Shown one piece after another: positions 1-4,104 of a stretch of 5,679 nucleotides of DNA (position 1 is its first letter; each line of letters begins with the position of its first letter). This stretch comes from an uncultured Burkholderiales bacterium. GTDB lineage: Bacteria; Pseudomonadota; Gammaproteobacteria; Burkholderiales; Burkholderiaceae_E. Both the position numbers and the translations under genes were made by a program. A model generated the notes under the pieces. The model saw nothing but the letters and a program-made list of their open reading frames with translations. It was not told the DNA's origin and searched no databases. Where the stretch lies: assembly GCA_903831925.1 (NCBI GenBank), contig CAIKZV010000048.1, forward strand, positions 1-5,679. Direction: 5' to 3'.

Positions 1-162
1 ATTGAACAAATCACTGATAAAGAGTGTGACAATCTCTATGTTGCCATTGCATACAATCCCGACAAAGAGGTGTCGATGGTGATGTCGAAACCCCGCACAT
101 CCTATCACGAAACTCTACAATGGGTTCGCAAGTTCTGCGGTTCTTTCTCTATTCTTCCCTGA
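1..162 (+). CDS. 3' end of an unknown phage-like gene (partial)
   Basis: Frame 1 is open from the first base to a TGA at 160-162, giving the last 53 residues of a protein whose start lies outside the window. The visible part is mixed charged and aromatic (for example SYHETLQWVRKFCGSF near the end) with no membrane segment or motif I recognise. The TGA overlaps the ATG of the next gene by one base (TGATG, 160-164). That supports a real gene end and coupled translation. Base composition matches the following small genes, not the GC-rich half of the window. Function unknown; the reading frame is probable, not certain, because only a fragment is visible. Confidence 0.55.
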   Translation: MEQITDKECDNLYVAIAYNPDKEVSMVMSKPRTSYHETLQWVRKFCGSFSILP

Positions 163-425
163 TGACATACTCTAATCTCTCAAAGATTCGCCCTAAACTG
201 AGAACATCTGGTAATGTGACGGGTAACTTTGGGCGACCCAAATCAAAGGCAGGTTCATCACTTAATGAGATTGGAATGAGTAACAAGGAGACTATCAAAT
301 GTATCACACCCGATGAGTATCTGGCACGACTTCATTATGCCTTTGATAATACCGAAGACAAGAAATTGAAACAGTTTCTTTATAGTGAAATTCGCAAACT
401 TCATGTTCAGCGCGGAACATGGTGA
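162..425 (+). CDS. Small phage-like protein of unknown function, 87 aa
   Basis: The reading frame is also open from an ATG at 120, but that start would overlap the upstream gene by 43 bases and has no ribosome site. The ATG at 162 sits in a TGATG overlap with the upstream stop and is preferred. A third candidate is ATG 276, which would give a 49-residue product. The N-terminal 38 residues are basic and Gly/Ser-rich and look disordered. The C-terminal half (ITPDEYLARLHYAFDNTEDK and onward) is charged and predicted helical, ending in RGTW. There is no signal peptide, membrane segment or catalytic motif. The compact overlap arrangement is typical of phage small-gene clusters. I do not recognise the family. 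The helical half is the part most likely to be conserved, so the short form from 276 remains possible. Confidence 0.55.
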   Translation: MTYSNLSKIRPKLRTSGNVTGNFGRPKSKAGSSLNEIGMSNKETIKCITPDEYLARLHYAFDNTEDKKLKQFLYSEIRKLHVQRGTW

Positions 426-464
426 GCATCAGTAATGCCTACTGGGCGTCCCTATAGTATAAGC

Positions 465-486
465 ACACAACTCAAACACAACTCAA
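465..486 (+). repeat. 11-base tandem repeat in a G-free leader
   Basis: Two exact copies of ACACAACTCAA (465-475 and 476-486) lie directly before the ATG at 487. No G occurs from 464 to 488, so there is no Shine-Dalgarno site, and the leader should be unstructured. The second copy ends in CAA, giving the CAAATG start context also seen at 771, 1141 and 1263. It may be a translational enhancer or merely a slippage duplication. Confidence 0.6.
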
Positions 487-669
487 ATGACACACTACAA
501 TCCCTACGTTGAAAACCTAATTGAAATGGGTTATGATGAACAAGACTGCCGCAATGTTGCTGCGGTTGGTGAATCAAATGTAACCTATCCAAGAACAATC
601 TACGGTCGCACATTTGCAACCGAAGCTGAATATAATGATGCGGTTGCCGACTTCATCAACGGAATCTAA
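487..669 (+). CDS. Small phage-like protein of unknown function, 60 aa
   Basis: A complete 60-residue acidic, soluble protein with stop TAA at 667-669. It begins MTHYNPYVENLIEMGYDEQD and ends with an acidic helix-like stretch, EAEYNDAVADFINGI. The middle has a GRTFATEAEYNDAV segment. The N-terminal ENLIEMGYDEQDC stretch superficially resembles the first helix of UBA-like folds (hydrophobic, MGY/MGF turn), but that is only a pattern impression over about 13 residues. There is no Shine-Dalgarno site: the start follows a G-free leader holding an 11-base tandem repeat. A weak -10-like TATAGT lies at 453-458 with no recognisable -35. Codon use and composition agree with the neighbouring phage-like genes. 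Function unknown. Confidence 0.6.
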   Translation: MTHYNPYVENLIEMGYDEQDCRNVAAVGESNVTYPRTIYGRTFATEAEYNDAVADFINGI

Positions 670-679
670 TGCCTTGTGC

Positions 680-733
680 CAGTTTCAAAACTGTCCACTA
701 AATCACCTATGCGGGACAGGATGCTGCTATATT
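680..733 (+). promoter_or_regulatory. Probable promoter with two nested palindromes (extended -10)
   Basis: In the 101-base gap before the gene at 771 there is a perfect 6-bp palindrome with a 2-base spacer (CAGTTT 680-685, AAACTG 688-693). A second inverted repeat shares its right end (CTGTCC 691-696, GGACAG 714-719). An extended -10, TGCTATATT (725-733), follows. No good -35 lies 17 bases upstream, as expected for extended -10 promoters. The palindromes occupy the -35 to -50 zone, where a repressor or activator would act. From general memory the layout resembles recurrent intergenic promoter blocks in cyanophage-like genomes; I cannot verify that here. Confidence 0.5.
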
Positions 734-770
734 ACTAAGGTAATCAAGAAAACCACCAAACGGAGACCAA

Positions 771-1100
771 ATGCGTAAGATCGAATCCCAAATGAATGCT
801 GCAATCACTAACAGCAAGGATTGGAAGTCTGGCAACACCGAAGTCACCAACATCGATGGCGTAAGTTATGTCTATCTGCACGGTAACAAGATTGCAGAGG
901 TAGGTGATGGTTTCATTCGGTTGTATGATGGTGGTTGGCAGTCAAACACAACCAAGTCTCGCCTGAATGCTATTCTTCAGGTGCATGGATTGCCTGGTGA
1001 AAGTGTATTTCAAAAGGCATATACTTGGTTCGCCAAACTGTATACTGGCAACGGTCAATTTGCAGTTGTTCCTTTCTTTTCTTCTATGCGTCTGGCATAG
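771..1100 (+). CDS. Phage-type hypothetical protein with NTTKSRLNA motif, 109 aa
   Basis: A complete 109-residue protein. Unlike its neighbours it has a clear ribosome site: GGAG at 762-765, five bases before the ATG. It is the first gene after the palindrome-flanked promoter. The N-terminal 25 residues are helical and Asn/Ser-rich. A beta-rich core follows (VSYVYLHGNKIAEV, residues about 32-45; FIRLYDGGWQSNTTKSRLNA, residues about 48-67), then a Gly-rich aromatic C-terminal part (VFQKAYTWFAKLYTG). The order short helix, YLHGN-type hairpin, GGW then TTKSRLNA, then VFQK and an aromatic strand is one I associate from memory with small uncharacterised proteins that recur in tailed phages, including cyanophages and enterobacterial phages. 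No catalytic residues can be assigned. Function unknown; phage origin likely. Confidence 0.7.
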   Translation: MRKIESQMNAAITNSKDWKSGNTEVTNIDGVSYVYLHGNKIAEVGDGFIRLYDGGWQSNTTKSRLNAILQVHGLPGESVFQKAYTWFAKLYTGNGQFAVVPFFSSMRLA

Positions 1101-1140
1101 TTTTAAGTTATTTCTTTCAAACACACATTAACCAAATCAA

Positions 1141-1266
1141 ATGATCGAAACCTACAACTTCACTGGTGATGCTGTAACCTACTTAGGTGCAGTTGGTGTA
1201 ATTGCCACCACAATTATTTTAATCACAGTCTTCAAATCATTTTACAATTCTCCATTAAACAAATGA
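1141..1266 (+). CDS. 41-aa single-span membrane peptide
   Basis: ATG at 1141, stop TGA at 1264-1266, 41 residues. A polar N-terminus (MIETYNFTGDAVTYLGAV) runs into a hydrophobic stretch of about 17 residues (about 15-31, LGAVGVIATTIILITVF). A short basic tail (KSFYNSPLNK) follows, so by the positive-inside rule the C-terminus should be cytoplasmic. The stop overlaps the next start as ATGA (1263-1266), good evidence that this short frame is translated and coupled to the next gene. The leader (1108-1140) is G-free, so initiation would not use Shine-Dalgarno pairing. Small one-span peptides are common in phage accessory regions, but I cannot assign a role to this one. It does not look like a photosystem small subunit known to me. 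Confidence 0.6.
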   Translation: MIETYNFTGDAVTYLGAVGVIATTIILITVFKSFYNSPLNK

Positions 1267-1580
1267 GAATCAAGTTTCCACATATTGCACCCGAAGGTTA
1301 TCATTATGAGACTGAAAAGTTTAAGACCAATGTTATTCGCGTTGTGCTCTGTTGTGATCGCACATTTTGTTACAATGAGGGCAAATCAGTTAGAACAGTC
1401 TGGGGGTTTGTTGATACCAAGAGCGGACAATTCTTTCGCCCCATTAACTATAAGAAACCAGGAAAGGTAATTAGTGGAGATGTGAAAGATGAGACTACTG
1501 CTTATACATCTATGAAGAAACCTAAACTATCAATTATTGAGCAATGTATGAGGACTCGACGCTCGTCTGCACCAGGCTGA
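1263..1580 (+). CDS. Phage-like protein of about 95 aa, 3' end replaced at the junction
   Basis: The start ATG at 1263 overlaps the upstream stop (ATGA). Residues 1 to about 94 have phage-like composition: MRIKFPHIAPEGYHYETEKF, a beta-rich core with CCDRTFCYNEGKSVRTVWGF (about residues 29-48), then a Lys/Pro-rich region ending KPKLSIIEQC. From about residue 95 the frame crosses into GC-rich DNA and reads RTRRSSAPG before a TGA at 1578-1580. That tail is an out-of-frame reading of the bacterial receiver gene, not native protein. The overall shape suggests a family of roughly 95-105 residues, so little native sequence seems lost. It is soluble and basic with no known domain. The feature is real up to about 1545; its annotated 3' end is an artefact of the join. 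Confidence 0.55.
   Translation: MRIKFPHIAPEGYHYETEKFKTNVIRVVLCCDRTFCYNEGKSVRTVWGFVDTKSGQFFRPINYKKPGKVISGDVKDETTAYTSMKKPKLSIIEQCMRTRRSSAPG
1540..1553. other. Junction between phage-like DNA and bacterial DNA
   Basis: Left of this point the DNA is AT-rich and read in the phage-gene frame; right of it the DNA is GC-rich with strong G/C third positions and encodes a receiver domain beginning EDSTLV at 1550. Both coding regions are broken here. No inverted repeat, target duplication, integrase, transposase or attachment-like repeat is visible at the point. The exact base cannot be fixed without reference sequences. Confidence 0.8.
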
Positions 1581-1915
1581 TTCCGATGCTGGCATCGTTC
1601 AGCGGCGTGCAGGTCGCGGCGACCGCAGCCACGCCAGGCGCGGCGATGCGGTGGCTCAGCCACAACCGCTGCGACCTGGTCCTGCTCGACCTGGTCCTGC
1701 AGAACAGCAACGGTTTCAGGCTGCTAGATGCCATCGGCCGCTCTGCGCTGCCCGACCCGAACACCCCGGCGTTGCGCGTCGTGCTGACCAACAGTGCCAA
1801 TCAGGTCGTGCGCCGCGAATGCCGACGGCTTGGCGCCCACGCAGTGTTCGACAAATCGACCCAGCTCGATGAACTCTTTGCCTTCTTGCGGCGGGCACAC
1901 GCAGCCGTGCACTGA
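1544..1915 (+). CDS. Stand-alone response-regulator receiver domain, 5' truncated
   Basis: A single receiver (REC) domain without an output domain, ending at a TGA at 1913-1915. Counting from the ATG at 1544, the acidic pair is E3-D4 (EDSTLV), the phospho-accepting aspartate is D49 in LVLLDLVL, the switch Thr is T82 in VVLTNS and the conserved Lys is K104 in VFDKST, so all phosphorylation residues are present. REC domains normally have a hydrophobic beta strand of five to eight residues before the acidic pair. Here only Met-Tyr precedes it, so the native start was removed at the junction and ATG 1544 is probably not the real start. In the source genome it is likely a protein of about 125-130 residues. 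It would receive phosphate from a kinase, possibly one of the two encoded downstream, and act by protein contact. Composition matches the downstream bacterial genes. Confidence 0.8.
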   Translation: MYEDSTLVCTRLIPMLASFSGVQVAATAATPGAAMRWLSHNRCDLVLLDLVLQNSNGFRLLDAIGRSALPDPNTPALRVVLTNSANQVVRRECRRLGAHAVFDKSTQLDELFAFLRRAHAAVH

Positions 1916-1945
1916 GATCGCCGCAACGAGTTCACCCCACCGCAA

Positions 1946-1971
1946 TCGCCGCCGTCAGGCCAGGGCGGCGA
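1946..1971. terminator. GC-rich hairpin between convergent genes (first)
   Basis: TCGCCGCC (1946-1953) and GGCGGCGA (1964-1971) form a perfect 8-bp stem with a 10-base loop, starting 31 bases after the stop of the receiver gene. No T-run follows on either strand, so it is not a classical intrinsic terminator. It may cause pausing, protect mRNA 3' ends or aid Rho-dependent termination. Confidence 0.4.
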
Positions 1972-1987
1972 CACCGGGGCATCCGGG

Positions 1988-2025
1988 CCGCGGCGTCGCA
2001 CAGGCCGCCATCCCGGACGCCGCGG
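1988..2025. terminator. GC-rich hairpin between convergent genes (second)
   Basis: CCGCGGCGTC (1988-1997) and GACGCCGCGG (2016-2025) form a perfect 10-bp stem with an 18-base loop, 15 bases beyond the stop of the minus-strand regulator. Like the first hairpin it lacks a T-run. Its place between two convergent genes suggests a role at both transcript ends. The 1916-2040 gap holds nothing else I can identify. Confidence 0.45.
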
Positions 2026-2040
2026 TCACGCCGCTTGCGA

Positions 2041-2697
2041 CTACTCGATCAGGCCGTTTTTCAGCGCGTAGTAGGTCACATCGCTGTTGGAGTGCAGGTT
2101 GAGCTTCTCGAGCACCCGCGAGCGATAGGTGCTGATCGTCTTGAAGCTCAGGTTCAGCACGTTGGCGATCGCCGTCACCGACTCGCCCTTGGCCAGGCGC
2201 AGAAACACCTGCAACTCGCGGTCCGACAGCTGCTGATGCGGCGGCTCGTCGCCGTTGTTGCCCAGCCCGTTGGCCAGCAGATCTCCGACCGCCTCGGTCA
2301 CGAAGCGGCGGCCCTGCGACACCGAACGGATCGCCCGCAGCAGTTCGCTCGGCTCGCAATCCTTGGGCAGGTAGCCGCTTGCACCGAGCTTGAGCATCTG
2401 CAGCGCGTAGTGCTGCTCCGGAAACGAGGACAGCATCAGGACCGGCAATTCAGGGCGGCGCAGACGGATCGCCCGCAGGACATCGATGCCGTTCTGGCCT
2501 GGCATCGAAATGTCGAGCAGCAGGACATCACAGGCATCGGTTCGAACGAGGTCGAGCGCTTCGCGGCCATTGCCGGCCTCGCGCACGCTCTCCAGGTCAG
2601 GATGACCCGCCAGGAACTGGCGGAATCCGGCTCGGACGATCGGATGGTCATCACAGATCACGACTTTCAGTTTGCGGTTTGACTGGACTTGGTTCAT
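2041..2697 (-). CDS. NarL/FixJ-family response regulator (REC + LuxR-type HTH), 218 aa
   Basis: A cytoplasmic DNA-binding response regulator of full usual length. The receiver spans about residues 10-128: acidic pair D16-D17 (ICDDHP), phosphorylated D62 in LLLDISMPG, switch S90-S91 (MLSSFP) and K112 in YLPKD. After a linker of about 25 residues, a LuxR/GerE helix-turn-helix covers about 157-217, with LSDRELQVFLRLAKG, then IANVLNLSFKTISTYRSRV holding the recognition helix and EKLNL. This architecture is that of UvrY/GacA/BvgA-like and NarL-like regulators; I cannot tell which subfamily from sequence alone. The start is supported by GGAG (complement of 2707-2710), nine bases before the ATG. It is divergent from a HisKA_3-type kinase, the usual partner of this regulator class, so the two probably form a cognate pair. 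The short shared upstream region is a likely site of autoregulation. Confidence 0.93.
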   Translation of the reverse strand: MNQVQSNRKLKVVICDDHPIVRAGFRQFLAGHPDLESVREAGNGREALDLVRTDACDVLLLDISMPGQNGIDVLRAIRLRRPELPVLMLSSFPEQHYALQMLKLGASGYLPKDCEPSELLRAIRSVSQGRRFVTEAVGDLLANGLGNNGDEPPHQQLSDRELQVFLRLAKGESVTAIANVLNLSFKTISTYRSRVLEKLNLHSNSDVTYYALKNGLIE

Positions 2698-2783
2698 TTA
2701 GTTTTTCTCCATGGGCACCGAATTTGCTGACACGTTTTTGCGGCCCGAACCGTCGGGTCCACAGCCACGTTGAGGCAAACGCC
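2698..2783. promoter_or_regulatory. Divergent intergenic region between regulator and kinase
   Basis: These 86 bases separate the minus-strand regulator (ATG 2697) from the preferred GTG start of the kinase (2784). They should hold both promoters. The region has two T-runs (2702-2706 and another near 2740) and is less GC-rich than its surroundings, but I see no -35/-10 pair good enough to place and no clear palindrome. Confidence 0.4.
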
Positions 2784-2786
2784 GTG
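2772..2786 (+). promoter_or_regulatory. Ribosome site and GTG start that fix the kinase 5' end
   Basis: GAGG (2772-2775) lies eight bases before a GTG at 2784-2786, in frame with the kinase. The longest frame opens at ATG 2679, inside the divergent regulator gene, and the next ATG (2889) has no ribosome site and lies only 24 codons before the phosphorylated His. GTG 2784 is therefore the best start. Confidence 0.6.
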
Positions 2787-3626
2787 CCCATTCCAAGCCT
2801 TCTTCCGACTTCACCCCGCGGTATCCGCCGACCGAGGGTCAGCCCGCCGGCGACGGTCTCGCTGAACACCACCGCCAGCGACGCCGGCATGACCCGCGAT
2901 CTGGCCGCCCGACTGCAGCATGCCCGCGAGTCCGAAAGGGCCGCGCTGGCGCGTGAGCTGCACGATGAACTCGGCGCCATCCTGACTGCAGCCAGGCTGG
3001 ATGTGGCCTGGCTGACCGCGCAGCAGCCCTGCCAGGATCCGGAGATCGCACGCCGGCTGCAGGCCCTGCGCCAGCTGCTGGGCGATGGTATCGGCCTGAA
3101 GCGCCGGCTGGTCGAGGATCTGCATCCGACGCTGCTCACCCATCTCGGATTCGGGGCGGCGCTCGAGCAACTGCTGGTGACCAACCGCGAAAGGTTTGCC
3201 GGCAAGCTGAGCAGCGAGCTCGACAAATCGGTCAATCTGACCGGTGACGCAGCCTTGGCGCTGTATCGCGTCGCTCAGGAGTCGCTCACCAATATCCACA
3301 AGTACGCCAATGCCAGCGAAGTCCGAGTCCGGCTCATGCGCAGCCGCGGGCGCATCGAGCTCACGATCGAAGACGACGGCTGCGGCTTCGATCCGGCTGC
3401 CGTCGGCTTCGGACATCAGGGGCTGAGCGGCCTTCGCGACCGGATGCTGGCCGTCAGCGGACGGCTGGAGGTCGCCTCGGCACCCGGGCTGGGCACGGTC
3501 ATCCGCGCCAGTCTGCCGGCACAGGAGCGCGGTCGCATCGACCGCTCACTGCAGCAAGCCGCGGTCACCGGCTCGATCGGCCCCGCCGCACCGAGACAGC
3601 ATGCCCCCACACCGCTTCACCCCTGA
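2784..3626 (+). CDS. Soluble NarX/DegS-type sensor histidine kinase, about 280 aa
   Basis: A histidine kinase of the HisKA_3 / HATPase_c class. From GTG 2784 the first 35 residues are Pro/Thr-rich and probably disordered. The dimerisation helix then carries RESERAALARELHDELG with phospho-accepting H60. The ATP-binding domain has an N-box with N170 (RVAQESLTNIHKYA), a G1 box DDGCGF (197-202) and a G2 segment QGLSGLRDRM (212-221). A tail of about 35 residues rich in Ala, Pro and Gln follows. No membrane helix, PAS, GAF or HAMP region is present, so it is cytoplasmic and senses through its N-terminus, tail or a partner. Kinases of this class typically phosphorylate NarL/FixJ regulators, and one is encoded divergently next door. 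A DUF883-type gene starts 21 bases after its stop, so they are likely one operon. Confidence 0.88.
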   Translation: MPIPSLLPTSPRGIRRPRVSPPATVSLNTTASDAGMTRDLAARLQHARESERAALARELHDELGAILTAARLDVAWLTAQQPCQDPEIARRLQALRQLLGDGIGLKRRLVEDLHPTLLTHLGFGAALEQLLVTNRERFAGKLSSELDKSVNLTGDAALALYRVAQESLTNIHKYANASEVRVRLMRSRGRIELTIEDDGCGFDPAAVGFGHQGLSGLRDRMLAVSGRLEVASAPGLGTVIRASLPAQERGRIDRSLQQAAVTGSIGPAAPRQHAPTPLHP

Positions 3627-3647
3627 CCACTGAAAAAGGCAACAACC

Positions 3648-4055
3648 ATGAGCATTCAAAGCAACCCCACACTTTCCGGATCAGCCGCCGAACAGGCACC
3701 CCGCGCCGGCGAGGCCACCAACGGCAAGGCTGGCGCGATTGCCTCGCGTCAGACGCTGCGTGCCATCGAAGCCACCCGCAACGAGCTCTACAGCCTGCTC
3801 GACGATCTGTCGACGCTTGCCCGCAGCGGCCAGGCAGACGTGCGCGGCGAACTCGAGCGGCGCGTCGGCCAGGCCCGCGACCAGTTGAACGCAAGCATCA
3901 TGGACAGCCGCGATGTCGCACAACGGGCGCGCGAGCAGATCGTGCGACGGGTCGAGGCCTCGCGCGAAGTGCTGTCGCATCGGCCACTGTCGTCGGTCAC
4001 GACGGCCGCGGTCGGCGGGCTGGTGATCGGCCTGCTGCTCGGGCGGCGAGGCTGA
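3648..4055 (+). CDS. DUF883 / ElaB-YqjD-like tail-anchored membrane protein, 135 aa
   Basis: A 135-residue protein with the layout of the DUF883 family. The polar N-terminus is disordered (about 1-32). A long amphipathic, charged helical region follows (about 33-112, rich in Ala, Arg, Glu and Gln, with LYSLLDDLSTLARSG and ELERRVGQARDQLN). A C-terminal hydrophobic segment with glycines (about 117-131, VTTAAVGGLVIGLLLG) ends in RRG. Known members in enterobacteria (ElaB, YqjD, YgaM) are inner-membrane C-tail anchored proteins linked to stationary phase and ribosome association; that role here is inference from family. A ribosome site AAGG (3636-3639) lies eight bases before the ATG. It follows the kinase gene by 21 bases, which ties a stress-type membrane protein to the two-component pair. 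Subfamily is uncertain; the family call is fairly firm. Confidence 0.82.
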   Translation: MSIQSNPTLSGSAAEQAPRAGEATNGKAGAIASRQTLRAIEATRNELYSLLDDLSTLARSGQADVRGELERRVGQARDQLNASIMDSRDVAQRAREQIVRRVEASREVLSHRPLSSVTTAAVGGLVIGLLLGRRG

Positions 4056-4072
4056 CCGGCCGCGGCGGCGAC

Positions 4073-4079
4073 GGGGAGG
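4073..4079 (+). promoter_or_regulatory. Strong Shine-Dalgarno-like run, oddly far from the next start
   Basis: GGGGAGG at 4073-4079 is the best ribosome-binding match in this half of the window, but the first in-frame ATG of the downstream kinase is at 4105, 25 bases away (TTG at 4102 is 22 away). No ATG, GTG or TTG occurs in that frame between the in-frame stop at 4024 and 4102. Either the run is chance or the start is unusual. Confidence 0.35.
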
Positions 4080-4104
4080 TTCTATCCGCATCGATCAACC
4101 CTTG

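Noticed and set aside
426..463. Small hairpin (CAGTA 430-434, TACTG 440-444) plus TATAGT 453-458 as terminator and promoter
   Set aside because: The stem is only five base pairs with no T-run, and the -10-like box has no -35 or extended element, so it is not listed as a feature.
1..1545. T4-type late promoters (TATAAATA)
   Set aside because: No exact or near-exact match found by eye in the intergenic gaps of the phage-like part.
1..1550. Integrated prophage with an attachment site at the junction
   Set aside because: There is no integrase, no tRNA and no direct repeat at the border, and both border genes are cut. An artefactual join fits better.
2035..2682. Long plus-strand open frame of 215 codons
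   Set aside because: It is the complement of the clear NarL-type regulator on the minus strand; GC-rich codon bias opens the opposite frame. Its product has no domain logic.
2811..3416. Minus-strand open frame of 201 codons, and the 2651-3235 minus frame
   Set aside because: Both are antisense to the histidine kinase, whose H, N, G1 and G2 boxes are unmistakable.
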